Below, piece by piece: positions 8,863 through 16,712 of a stretch of 64,000 bases of DNA. The notes beneath the pieces were generated by a model, which saw only the letters and a program-made list of their open reading frames with translations, searched no databases and had not been told where the DNA came from. The DNA comes from Methylopila sp. 73B. GTDB taxonomy: Bacteria; Pseudomonadota; Alphaproteobacteria; Rhizobiales; Methylopilaceae. Where the stretch lies: the NCBI RefSeq assembly GCF_000526315.1, contig NZ_JAFV01000001.1:3908501-3972500 (forward strand), read 5' to 3'. Within the stretch, counting starts at the first letter, position 1. Each line of letters starts with the position of its first letter. The position numbers and the translations under genes were made by a program.

Positions 8863-9960
8863 TTACCGCCAGGGCTTCGCGCTGAAGAAGAGCATCGCCC
8901 TTTTCTTGTTGATGCCCCGCAGGGCTTCGTGACGGTCGTCGAAATCGGCCTTGCCGAGGCTGCCGACGTGGTCAGGCGAGATCGTGTTGCAGCCGCCGAC
9001 CAGCGAGGCCGTCAGCAGGCAGGCGCCGACGCTCCACCATGCGGATTCCTGCGGCATGCGCCGCCATGACGGCTCCATGGCGTCGAAATAGCGCCGCATC
9101 ACCGGGTGCCCCGCCGTGCTGCCGAGGACGGAGTTGGTGACGTAGAGGCCGCCCGCCGTCATCTTCCGATACGACTTCGCGGCGAGGCAGAGCATGCCCC
9201 GCATGGGCAGCACCTCGTGGAGGGGATAGCCCGTGTCCACCGGGAACATGTCCATGTCCACGTAGAGCCCGCCGTGCAGCGCCAGGATTTCGGCCCGCAC
9301 GATGTCGGCCGCGCCGGCATATCTCTTCTGGCCATAGAAGCTTTGGAACGGCGCTCCGTCGTAACAGCTCAGCGTCTTGCAGGCGTCCTCGTCCCAGAGG
9401 CGGTAGGTGTAGCCGTACTTCTTGCACCACTCGCCCCATTCGTCCTGGGGCTGCTGCGGGGCGGCCCTTCCGCCGATCCAGATCTGGTGGATCGTGCGCG
9501 GGATCTCACGGCCGCCATGGTCGCAGGCCTCCCGCATGAAATCGAAGCCGACATGGGGAAGATGCGTGAAGTGTCTCGGCTCGGGCGAACGGAGCGTCGT
9601 CAATCCCGCTTCGACGATGGAGTCGCTGCTCTTCTGGGCCAGGCGGAAGCGCAGCGCATGCTCGCGCGCTGTGTAGCCGGCCCGTGACAGAATGGATTTC
9701 TCCGGGCGGACCCGGACGGCGTTCTCCAGCAGATGGGCGGTCGCGTCATGATGCTCGTTCTTCATGGCGGCGGACGCGAGATAGACGACCTCTTCGTAGT
9801 CCGTGAGATCGAGCGCCAGGATCTCGGCTATGGTCGCGGCGACCACCTCCTCGGCGTTCGTCGCGGGATTGAGGCGGCTAGCCAGGCGCCTGATCTCGAA
9901 AGGCATCACGTGGGTCGACGCCGAACCGGACTCGGAGTCGAGATTTTCAGCCATCGCCAT
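8863..9960 (-). CDS. DXD-motif glycosyltransferase (Gly_transf_sug-like)
   Basis: 365 residues. The first 150 are alpha-helical in character and unassigned. The catalytic region starts at IPRTIHQIWIGG (153-164), carries RYAGAADIVRAEIL and the DMD metal-binding motif at 235-237 (GGLYVDMDMFP), and ends with FFSAKPWR. It is convergent with the two pyruvyl transferase genes and is the intact homologue of the IS-split gene at 1524-4061. It probably adds a sugar, from a nucleotide donor, to the same surface polymer. The start at 9960 is followed by a second ATG two codons later; either is possible. Confidence 0.85.
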   Translation of the reverse strand: MAMAENLDSESGSASTHVMPFEIRRLASRLNPATNAEEVVAATIAEILALDLTDYEEVVYLASAAMKNEHHDATAHLLENAVRVRPEKSILSRAGYTAREHALRFRLAQKSSDSIVEAGLTTLRSPEPRHFTHLPHVGFDFMREACDHGGREIPRTIHQIWIGGRAAPQQPQDEWGEWCKKYGYTYRLWDEDACKTLSCYDGAPFQSFYGQKRYAGAADIVRAEILALHGGLYVDMDMFPVDTGYPLHEVLPMRGMLCLAAKSYRKMTAGGLYVTNSVLGSTAGHPVMRRYFDAMEPSWRRMPQESAWWSVGACLLTASLVGGCNTISPDHVGSLGKADFDDRHEALRGINKKRAMLFFSAKPWR

Positions 9961-10124
9961 GCGTGAAGATCCTTCAATGTGTTCGAACAGGTGAACGTGA
10001 ATGTAAGAAAACCGCGGTTACGGACGTTGATCTAAGGGGGATATGGGCCGGGCGGTTGCTTCCCGTGCGCAAGGCGCTTCATCCCAGGCGGATTCGGCCG
10101 GACTCTATCGACTATACATGACGG

Positions 10125-10163
10125 CATTAAACGCCGAACGCCCCACGGCGGGCGTCCGGCGCG
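10125..10163 (-). terminator. Terminator after the polyamine transporter operon
   Basis: On the minus strand GCCGGACGCCC, a 6-base loop and GGGCGTTCGGC are followed by GTTTAATG. It lies about 90 bases past the last permease stop. Arms are 10 of 11 paired; the T-run is short. Confidence 0.55.
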
Positions 10164-10248
10164 GCATGGATTGGACGCCAGGACAGCCACCAGACGGCGC
10201 CGTGCGGGTCAAGCGCTTTCCCCTCGTCCGCGCCCCAGCCATCAGTTC

Positions 10249-11070
10249 TCATCGCCCGGCGGCGGCGGCGCGCTCGGCCTTCACCCGCTCGGATTCGGCG
10301 CGCTTCGTCGCGATCGACGCGGCGATGACGCCGATGGTCACGATCGCGATCATGATGGTGCAGACGGCGTTGATCTCCGGCTTCACGCCAAGCCGCACAG
10401 AGGAGTAGATCCGCATCGGCAGCGTGGTCGCGCTCGGGCCGGTGGTGAACTGGGAAATCACCAGGTCGTCGATCGAAAGCGTGAAGGCCAGCATCCAGCC
10501 CGAGACGATCGCCGGCAGGATGATCGGCAGCGTCACCACAAGGAAGGTCTTGAACGGCGGGCAGCCGAGGTCCATCGCCGCTTCTTCGAGGCTCTTGTCG
10601 AAGGTGATCAGCCGCGACTGCACCACCACCGCCACGAAGCACATCGAGAAGGTGACGTGCGCCAGGACCAGCGTGAGGAAGCCGCGGTCGAGGCCGATCG
10701 CCACGAACAGCAGCAGCAACGACAGGCCGGTGATCACCTCCGGCATCACGAGCGGCGCGTAGACCATCCCTGAGAACAGGGTCCGGCCGGGAAAGCGCGT
10801 CATGCGGGTGAGCGTGACGGCGGCGAGCGTGCCGAGCACGGTCGCGAGCGTCGCCGAGATCAGGCCGAGCCGCACCGTGACCCAGGCGGCCTCGAGCAGT
10901 TGCTCGTTGTGGAGCAGCGCCACATACCAGCGCGTCGAGAACCCGCCCCAGACGGTCACCAGCTGGCTGTCGTTGAACGAGTAGATCACCAGCAGAACGA
11001 TCGGCAGGTAGAGAAACGCGAAGCCCAGAGTGAGCGCGACGACGTTGACGGAAGAGAGCCCCTTTCTCAC
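10249..11070 (-). CDS. potI: Polyamine ABC transporter, permease (PotC/PotI type)
   Basis: 273 residues with about six hydrophobic segments, the first at residues 10-30 (ALTLGFAFLYLPIVLLVIYSF). The EAA loop that docks on the ATPase is visible as EEAAMDLGCPPFKTFLVVTLPII. It starts with GTG at 11070, overlapping the preceding permease stop by four bases, so the two are translationally coupled. With PotH it forms the inner-membrane channel of a spermidine/putrescine-type importer. It is last in the operon and is followed by a terminator. Putrescine as substrate is inferred from the adjacent catabolic genes. Confidence 0.88.
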   Translation of the reverse strand: MRKGLSSVNVVALTLGFAFLYLPIVLLVIYSFNDSQLVTVWGGFSTRWYVALLHNEQLLEAAWVTVRLGLISATLATVLGTLAAVTLTRMTRFPGRTLFSGMVYAPLVMPEVITGLSLLLLFVAIGLDRGFLTLVLAHVTFSMCFVAVVVQSRLITFDKSLEEAAMDLGCPPFKTFLVVTLPIILPAIVSGWMLAFTLSIDDLVISQFTTGPSATTLPMRIYSSVRLGVKPEINAVCTIMIAIVTIGVIAASIATKRAESERVKAERAAAAGR

Positions 11071-11999
11071 GTCTTCGCCCCCACTTCGCGGGCCTGCACG
11101 TTGTTGTAGATCGCAATCGGCAGCACCAGCACCAGCAGCAGCAGCACGGCGATCGCCGAGGAGACCGGCCAGTCGCGGTTCATGAAGAACTCGTTGTAGA
11201 GGGTCTTGCCGATCATCAGCGTCTCGGACCCGCCCAGCAGGTCAGGGATGACGAACTCGCCGACCGCGGGGATGAAGACGAGGAAGCAGCCCGCGACCAC
11301 GCCCGGCAGCGAGAGCGGCACGGTAATCTGCCAGAACGCCTTCCACGGCGGCGAGCCGAGGTCGGCCGCGGCCTCCAGCAGCGTGTCGTCGAGCTTTTCG
11401 AGGCTGGCGTAGAGCGGCAGCACCATGAACGGCAGGTAGGAGTAGACGATGCCGATGAAGACCGCCGTCTCGGTGTTCATGATGTAGAGCGGCTCGGAGA
11501 TGATCCCGGTCCAGAGCAGGAAGGCGTTCAGCAGGCCCTCAGGGCTCAGGATGCCGATCCAGGCGTAGACTCGGATCAGCAGCGAGGTCCAGAACGGCAG
11601 GATGACGGCCATCAGCAGCATCGCGCGCCAGCCCTTGGGGGCGCGCGCCATGGCGTAGGCCATGGGATAGGCGATCAGCAGCGTCAGCAGCGTCGAGATG
11701 GTCGCAATGCGCAGGCTCGAGAGATAGGAGGCGACGTAGAGCTCGTCCTCGAACAGGATGCCGTAGTTCTCGGCGTCGAGCCCCGCCCACCAGTCCTTGA
11801 TCCCCTGCCAGCCCTGCGCAAGGTCGAGCAGCGGCGTGTAGGGCGGCTGCGCGATCACCGTGTCGGAGAACGAGATCTTCAGGACGATGAAGAACGGCGC
11901 GAGGAAGAAGACCAGCAGCCAGAGATAGGGAATGGCGATGACGAGGCGCCGCCCCCAGGGGCTGGTTCCGGCGGGCGTGGGCGCGGACGCGTCGGTCAT
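11067..11999 (-). CDS. potH: Polyamine ABC transporter, permease (PotB/PotH type)
   Basis: 310 residues. A short polar N-terminus with TPAGTSPWGRR is followed by about six membrane segments, starting with LVIAIPYLWLLVFFLAPFFIVL. The EAA loop reads LEAAADLGSPPWKAFWQITVPL. It partners PotI in the inner membrane. It begins nine bases after the ATPase gene stop and overlaps the next permease, showing one operon in the order ATPase, PotH, PotI. Confidence 0.88.
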   Translation of the reverse strand: MTDASAPTPAGTSPWGRRLVIAIPYLWLLVFFLAPFFIVLKISFSDTVIAQPPYTPLLDLAQGWQGIKDWWAGLDAENYGILFEDELYVASYLSSLRIATISTLLTLLIAYPMAYAMARAPKGWRAMLLMAVILPFWTSLLIRVYAWIGILSPEGLLNAFLLWTGIISEPLYIMNTETAVFIGIVYSYLPFMVLPLYASLEKLDDTLLEAAADLGSPPWKAFWQITVPLSLPGVVAGCFLVFIPAVGEFVIPDLLGGSETLMIGKTLYNEFFMNRDWPVSSAIAVLLLLVLVLPIAIYNNVQAREVGAKT

Positions 12000-12008
12000 G
12001 GCCGGTCC

Positions 12009-13169
12009 TCAGCTCGTCAGCAGGACGCCCGCGTCCGGCGCGAACCAGACGTGGACCTTGTCGTCCCAGGCGATCGGCTGGGTCTCGCTGCGCATGACGT
12101 TGGCGCGGCTGACGCGAACAATCTTTTCGGAGTTTTCGGCTTTCACCAGGAACACGGTCCAGTCGCCGAGATAGGCGATGTCCCAGACCTCGCCCTTGAG
12201 CACATTGGTCGCGTCGGCCGGCGGCGGGTCGATCGAGATCCGCACCTTCTCCGGCCGCACCGCGAGCGCCACGCTCGCGCCGGGGGCGGCCTCGCCGGCG
12301 GCGCTGAACGTCGCGCCGACCTCGTCGCTCTTCAGCGTGACAAGGCCGCCGGCGCTTGCCGCGACCTCGGCCTCGAACAGGTTGATGTCGCCGATGAAGC
12401 CCGCGACGTAGCGGCAGCTTGGCTGCTCGTAGATCTCGCCCGGGGTCGCGACCTGCACCAGCTTGCCGTGGTTCATGACCGCGATCCGGTCCGCGACCGT
12501 CATCGCCTCCTCCTGGTCGTGGGTCACGATCAGGAAGGTGAGCCCGAGCTCCATCTGGAGGTCCATGAGCTCGAACTGGGTCTCCTCGCGCAGCTTCTTG
12601 TCGAGCGCGCCGAGCGGCTCGTCGAGCAACAGCACCTTCGGGCGTTTGGCGAGCGAGCGCGCGAGCGCCACGCGCTGGCGCTGGCCGCCGGAGAGCTGGT
12701 GCGGCTTGCGGCTCGCGAAGGGCTCGAGCTTGACGAGCCGCAGCATCTCTTTCACCCGCGCCTCGATCTCGGCCTTCGGCAGCTTGTCCTGCTTGAGGCC
12801 GAAGGCGATGTTCTGCTCCACCGACATGTGCGGGAACAGCGCGTAGGACTGGAACATCATGTTCACCGGCCGCCGGTAGGGCGGCACGCCGACGAGGTCC
12901 TGTCCCGCGAGCGTGATGCGGCCCGACGTCGGCTCCTCGAAGCCCGCGAGCATGCGCATCAGCGTGGTCTTGCCGCAGCCGGAGGGGCCGAGCAGGGCGA
13001 AGAACTCGCGGGCATGAATGTCGATCGACACGTCGTCGACCGCGGTGAAGTCGCCGAAGCGCTTCACGACGTTCTCGAACCGGATGAGCGGGACCGCGGC
13101 GGGGTCGAGCCAGGGCGCGAAGGAGCGCCGGATGGGGCCGAGGGCTTTCTGGGCGGGCTTCAGCGCCAT
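12009..13169 (-). CDS. potG: Polyamine ABC transporter, ATP-binding protein (PotA/PotG)
   Basis: 386 residues from ATG 13169. Walker A is GPSGCGKTT (61-69), the ABC signature LSGGQ at 159-163, Walker B VLLLDEP (179-185), with a switch His in IVTHDQEEAM. The C-terminal 130 residues form the TOBE-type regulatory domain (ALAVRPEKVRIS). It energises the permease pair from the cytoplasmic side. An open extension reaches 13328 but runs through the palindromic repeat region and lacks family similarity, so I exclude it. A REPIN-like repeat pair separates it from the binding protein gene. Confidence 0.9.
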   Translation of the reverse strand: MALKPAQKALGPIRRSFAPWLDPAAVPLIRFENVVKRFGDFTAVDDVSIDIHAREFFALLGPSGCGKTTLMRMLAGFEEPTSGRITLAGQDLVGVPPYRRPVNMMFQSYALFPHMSVEQNIAFGLKQDKLPKAEIEARVKEMLRLVKLEPFASRKPHQLSGGQRQRVALARSLAKRPKVLLLDEPLGALDKKLREETQFELMDLQMELGLTFLIVTHDQEEAMTVADRIAVMNHGKLVQVATPGEIYEQPSCRYVAGFIGDINLFEAEVAASAGGLVTLKSDEVGATFSAAGEAAPGASVALAVRPEKVRISIDPPPADATNVLKGEVWDIAYLGDWTVFLVKAENSEKIVRVSRANVMRSETQPIAWDDKVHVWFAPDAGVLLTS

Positions 13170-13210
13170 GAGGTCATCCAGCCGCGGGAGAGAGGGGAGA
13201 TGCTTTGGCC

Positions 13211-13249
13211 GTCCTCCCGGCCGCCGCGAAGCGGAGAGCCGGGATCGTC
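13211..13249 (+). repeat. 39-bp palindromic repeat, copy A
   Basis: Begins GTCCTCCCGGCCGCCGCG and ends AGAGCCGGGATCGTC. It is a copy of the same 39-bp unit found at 13337, 16304 and 16668. CCCGGC and GCCGGG within the unit can pair as a stem. It forms an inward-facing inverted pair with copy B, with 87 bases between them. Confidence 0.8.
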
Positions 13250-13336
13250 CTTGGCAGGACGTTGATCGGGCGGTCCGGCCTTCCAGGTCGCCGGGATGTG
13301 GCCGAAGAACGCTTTGTCCCACCGCCACATCCTGAC

Positions 13337-13375
13337 GACGACCCCGGCTCTGCGCTTCGCTTCGGCCGGGATGAC
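13337..13375 (-). repeat. 39-bp palindromic repeat, copy B (inverted)
   Basis: Read on the minus strand it begins GTCATCCCGGCCGAAGCG and ends AGAGCCGGGGTCGTC. Its outer flank, GCGATC, also follows copy D, so the conserved unit may extend a few bases further. It lies in the gap between the binding-protein and ATPase genes of the polyamine operon, where a hairpin could affect mRNA stability. Confidence 0.8.
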
Positions 13376-13393
13376 GCGATCATTGGGTCAGGC

Positions 13394-14500
13394 TTACCGC
13401 CCGCTCTTCGCCTTGGTCCAGGCGCGGGTGAGGGAGCGCTGGGTCTTCGAGTCCTCGATCGTCGGCACGGTGTAGAGCCGCGCGAACACCTCCGGCGTCG
13501 GGTAGATCGCCGGGTTGGTCTTGACCGCTTCGTCCAGGAATTCCTGCGACTTGAGGTTGCCGTTGGCGTAGGACACGAAGTTCGAGGCCTTGGCCGCCAC
13601 TTCCGGCTTCAGGATGTAGTTGAGGAAGGCGTGGGCCTCTTCCACGTGCGGCGCGTCCGCGGGGATCGCCATCTGGTCGAACCAGAGCTGGGCGCCCTCC
13701 TTCGGGAGCGAGTACTCGACATTGACGTTCTTCTTCGCCTCTTCCGCGCGGCTCTTGGCTTGGAAGATGTCGCCGGAATAACCGACCGCCACGCAGATGT
13801 TCCCGTTGGCCAGGGAGTTGATGTACTCCGAGGAGTGGAACTTGGTGATGTAGGGCTTCAGCTTGGAGAGATGCTCGGCCGCCTTCTCCACGTTCTTCAC
13901 GTCCGACCAGTCCGGCGGCAGGCCGAGATAGGTCATGACCGACGGAAGCAGGTCCTCGGGGCTGTCGAGGAACATGACGCCGCAGCCCTTGAGCTTCTTC
14001 AGGTTCTCAGGGTCGTAGACCAGCTTCCAGCTGTCGGTCGGCGCGTTGGGAAACGCCTTCTTGACCTTGTCGACGTTGTAGCCGATGCCGGTCGTTCCCC
14101 ACATGTAGTTGATGGAATAGGCGTTGTCGGGGTCGTACTTGGCGATGCGCTGGTAGATCTCGGGCCAGGCGTTCGAGATGTTCGGAACCTTCGACTTGTC
14201 GAGCTTCTGGAACACGCCGGCCTTGATCTGGCGCGACAGGAAGGTCGCGGTCGGCACCACAACGTCGTAGCCGGTCTTGCCGGCGAGAAGCTTGGTTTCG
14301 AGGATTTCGTTGGAGTCGAAGACGTCGTAGACGACCTTGATGCCGGTCTCCGCCTCAAAGTCCTTCAGGATCTGCTCGTCGATGTAGTCCGACCAGTTGT
14401 AGATCCGCACTTCCTTCGCCTGCGCCAGCGCCTGCCCGGTCAACGCCAGAGCGAAGCCGCACGCCGCGATAAGCGATCGCGCCAAACGTTTCGACGTCAT
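13394..14500 (-). CDS. potF: Polyamine ABC transporter, periplasmic substrate-binding protein (PotD/PotF)
   Basis: 368 residues from ATG 14500, chosen because GGAGAAG lies at proper distance; a TTG five codons earlier is less likely. A signal peptide is clear (basic start, IAACGFALALTGQALA, cleavage near residue 26). The mature start, VRIYNWSDYID, is the family hallmark, as are FEAETGIKVVYDVFDSNE, GYDVVVPTATFLSRQI and NYMWGTTGIGYN. It captures polyamine in the periplasm for the permease. It is first in the operon and divergent from the gamma-glutamylputrescine synthetase-like gene. Confidence 0.92.
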   Translation of the reverse strand: MTSKRLARSLIAACGFALALTGQALAQAKEVRIYNWSDYIDEQILKDFEAETGIKVVYDVFDSNEILETKLLAGKTGYDVVVPTATFLSRQIKAGVFQKLDKSKVPNISNAWPEIYQRIAKYDPDNAYSINYMWGTTGIGYNVDKVKKAFPNAPTDSWKLVYDPENLKKLKGCGVMFLDSPEDLLPSVMTYLGLPPDWSDVKNVEKAAEHLSKLKPYITKFHSSEYINSLANGNICVAVGYSGDIFQAKSRAEEAKKNVNVEYSLPKEGAQLWFDQMAIPADAPHVEEAHAFLNYILKPEVAAKASNFVSYANGNLKSQEFLDEAVKTNPAIYPTPEVFARLYTVPTIEDSKTQRSLTRAWTKAKSGR

Positions 14501-14892
14501 TCGTCGCTTCTCCAAATCCCCGGATGGACCGCCCCGCGACGGCCGCCGACGGCAACGCTAGCCTTGCCGCGTGACGCGCACAACACATTCTCTGCCCGCT
14601 CGCGCGCCATGCCTCGAATCGATGCGGCGCCGCAGCGATTGATTTGGTCCGCCGCCTCAGGCAGGCTTGAGGCGCGTCGGAGGATCCGGCGTCGGGCGGG
14701 TCCTAACCGCCTCGCGAGCGCTCCTCGACCTCCTGCGATCGACCCGATCCGGAGCGCGCCGCAAGCAGCGACAGGCTCTTCCGGGCCTTGCGCGCCGTCG
14801 CCTTGTCCGCCGGCTCGGGTCGAGCCGTGAGACGGCCTCTTCCGTTCGCCGAACGGGACGGGGGCCGTGCGGCGCCATCTCGAAGGTGCTTG
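14501..14892. other. Divergent promoter region of the polyamine genes
   Basis: About 390 bases between potF (leftward) and the glutamine synthetase-like gene (rightward). I see no coding sequence and no clear operator palindrome. It should hold both promoters. Confidence 0.4.
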
Positions 14893-16293
14893 ATGAGCAA
14901 GAAAAAGCGCAGCGGCCTCAAGGAGGCGATCGCCGACCGAAGGGGCGCGGCGTCGGCCGAGGACGCGCGCCAGTGGGTGCTCGACCGGGGCATCGAGGAG
15001 CTCGAATGCGTCGTGCCGGACCAGGCCGGCGTCGCGCGCGGCAAGATCATGCCGGCGGCGAAGTTCTTCGCCTCGCCCACCATGAACATGCCGTCCTCGA
15101 TCTTCCATCAGACGATTTCGGGCGGCTACGCGGCCGACGACGAGCCCGGCGGCGGCGACCCGGCGGACAGCGACCTCGTGCTGGAGCCGGACTTCTCCAC
15201 GCTCGCCGTGGTGCCCTGGGCCTCCGACCCGACGGCGCAGATCATCCACGACGCCTTCCACCGGGACGGCCGCCCGGTCGAGGTTTCGCCGCGCCAGCTG
15301 CTGAAGCGCGTGGTCGACCTCTACGCCAACAAGGGCTGGACCCCGGTGATCGCGCCGGAGATCGAATTCTACCTCGTCAAGCCGAACACCGACCCCGACT
15401 ACCCCCTTGAGCCGCCGATCGGCCGCTCGGGCCGCCCCGAGACCGGGCGGCAGTCCTACTCGATCTCGGCGGTGAACGAGTTCGACGAGCTGTTCGAGGA
15501 CATCTACGACTTCTCGGAGGCCCAGGGGCTCGAGATCGACACGCTCATCCACGAGGAGGGCGCGGCGCAGATGGAGATCAACCTGCGGCACGGGCACCCG
15601 CTCGCGCTCGCCGACCAGGTCTTCATGTTCAAGCGCACGATCCGCGAGGCCGCGCTCAAGCACAACATCTACGCCACCTTCATGGCGAAGCCGATCGCGA
15701 ACGAGCCCGGTTCGGCCATGCACATCCACCAGTCGGTGTTGGACGCGGCGGGCGACAACCTGTTCTCCGACAAGCAGGGCAAGCCCTCGTCCGAGTTCTT
15801 CTCCTTCCTCGGCGGCACGCAGAAGTACCTGCCCACCGTGATGTGCGTGATGGCGCCGTACGTAAACTCGTATCGCCGGCTGACGCGCCAATCCTCGGCG
15901 CCCATCAACGTGCAGTGGGGCTACGACAACCGCACCACCGGCATCCGCGTGCCGCCCTCGGGCCCCTCGGCCCGGCGCGTCGAGAACCGGGTGCCGTCGT
16001 CCGACGCCAACCCCTATCTCGCCATCGCCGCCTCGCTCGCCTGCGGCTATCTCGGGATGATGGAGGGACTCACCCCGTCCGAGCCGATCGACGGCTCGGC
16101 GCACGGCCTCGACTACGACCTGCCGCGCGGCCTACTGGAGGCGGTCGCCACCTTCGAGAACTGCGAGGCGCTGCACAATGTGTTCGGCAAGACCTTCACC
16201 GCCACCTATGCGGCGATCAAGCGCGCCGAGTTCGAGACCTTCATGCGCGTCATCAGCCCGTGGGAGCGGGAGTACCTGCTGCTGAACGTGTGA
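14893..16293 (+). CDS. puuA: Glutamine synthetase family protein, probable gamma-glutamylputrescine synthetase (PuuA-like)
   Basis: 466 residues from ATG 14893 with GAAGG upstream. Family features are the catalytic-domain APEIEFYLV (metal Glu), QMEINLRHG, the ATP-side GSAMHIHQSV, and the NRTTGIRVPPSGPSARRVENR block with its catalytic Arg residues. It lacks the C-terminal adenylylation-loop context of GlnA. Its position divergent from the polyamine importer and upstream of an FAD oxidase of the PuuB type argues that it ligates glutamate to putrescine as the first step of putrescine use. Another amine is possible. Confidence 0.82.
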   Translation: MSKKKRSGLKEAIADRRGAASAEDARQWVLDRGIEELECVVPDQAGVARGKIMPAAKFFASPTMNMPSSIFHQTISGGYAADDEPGGGDPADSDLVLEPDFSTLAVVPWASDPTAQIIHDAFHRDGRPVEVSPRQLLKRVVDLYANKGWTPVIAPEIEFYLVKPNTDPDYPLEPPIGRSGRPETGRQSYSISAVNEFDELFEDIYDFSEAQGLEIDTLIHEEGAAQMEINLRHGHPLALADQVFMFKRTIREAALKHNIYATFMAKPIANEPGSAMHIHQSVLDAAGDNLFSDKQGKPSSEFFSFLGGTQKYLPTVMCVMAPYVNSYRRLTRQSSAPINVQWGYDNRTTGIRVPPSGPSARRVENRVPSSDANPYLAIAASLACGYLGMMEGLTPSEPIDGSAHGLDYDLPRGLLEAVATFENCEALHNVFGKTFTATYAAIKRAEFETFMRVISPWEREYLLLNV

Positions 16294-16303
16294 GGACCGA
16301 GAC

Positions 16304-16342
16304 GTCATCCCGGCCGAAGCGTAGCGGAGAGCCGGGATCGTC
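16304..16342 (+). repeat. 39-bp palindromic repeat, copy C
   Basis: Begins GTCATCCCGGCCGAAGCG and ends AGAGCCGGGATCGTC, starting ten bases after the synthetase stop. Its inner stem ATCCCGGC/GCCGGGAT is perfectly complementary. Confidence 0.85.
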
Positions 16343-16369
16343 GTCCGAAGGAGGCGCATTAAACGTCCG

Positions 16370-16666
16370 ATGGAGAAGCGCTTCTTCGTCTACATCATGG
16401 CGACGCGTAAGGACGGGCCGATCTACGTCGGCGTCACGAGCGATCTGCCAAAGCGCGCCGCGGAGCACCGCTCGCACAGCGTCAAGGGCTTTACGGACCG
16501 CTACAACACTGAGCGGTTGGTGTGGTTCGAGCCGCACGACAACGCCGAGGCGGCCATCGTTCGGGAGAAGCTCATCAAGCGGTGGCTGCGCTCCTGGAAG
16601 GTCGAACTGATCGAGAAGGACAATCCCGAGTGGCGCGATCTGTATCTCGACATCGCCTCGTTTTGA
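16370..16666 (+). CDS. GIY-YIG nuclease family protein
   Basis: 98 residues, the size of the stand-alone GIY-YIG domain proteins. FVYIMATRKDGPIYVGVTSDLPKR gives the two strands of the motif (VYI at 7-9, YVG at 19-21) with the following catalytic Arg, and a downstream Glu (REKLIKRW) completes the usual active site. GAAGGAGG lies upstream of ATG 16370. It has no partner domain. It is bracketed by inverted 39-bp repeats, which its nuclease could recognise and cut. A transposition-like role is inference; chromosomal copies of this family are otherwise poorly understood. Confidence 0.85.
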   Translation: MEKRFFVYIMATRKDGPIYVGVTSDLPKRAAEHRSHSVKGFTDRYNTERLVWFEPHDNAEAAIVREKLIKRWLRSWKVELIEKDNPEWRDLYLDIASF

Positions 16667-16667
16667 G

Positions 16668-16706
16668 GACGATCCCGGCTCTTCGCTGCGCTTCGGCCGG
16701 GATGAC
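16668..16706 (-). repeat. 39-bp palindromic repeat, copy D (inverted)
   Basis: On the minus strand it begins GTCATCCCGGCCGAAGCG and ends AGAGCCGGGATCGTC. It starts one base past the nuclease stop codon and ends six bases before the TTG start of the FAD oxidase. Confidence 0.85.
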
Positions 16707-16712
16707 GCGATC

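Larger units (their letters stand above)
16304..16706 (+). mobile_element. Putative GIY-YIG/palindrome element (REPIN-like, 403 bp)
   Basis: A 98-codon GIY-YIG gene is framed exactly by two inward-facing copies of the 39-bp repeat. Copy C is at 16304-16342; copy D is inverted at 16668-16706. The copies differ at only two positions. The element sits between the two genes of a putrescine pathway that are normally adjacent, and its right edge abuts the start of the oxidase gene. The same repeat pair without a gene occurs at 13211-13375. I infer a small mobile element; no target duplication is obvious. Confidence 0.5.

Noticed and set aside
10043..10408. Plus-strand frame overlapping the potI end
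   Set aside because: Antisense to the permease and the terminator; no support.
14497..16104. 535-codon minus-strand frame
   Set aside because: Antisense of the glutamine synthetase-like gene, whose motifs are unmistakable; the shadow has no motif.
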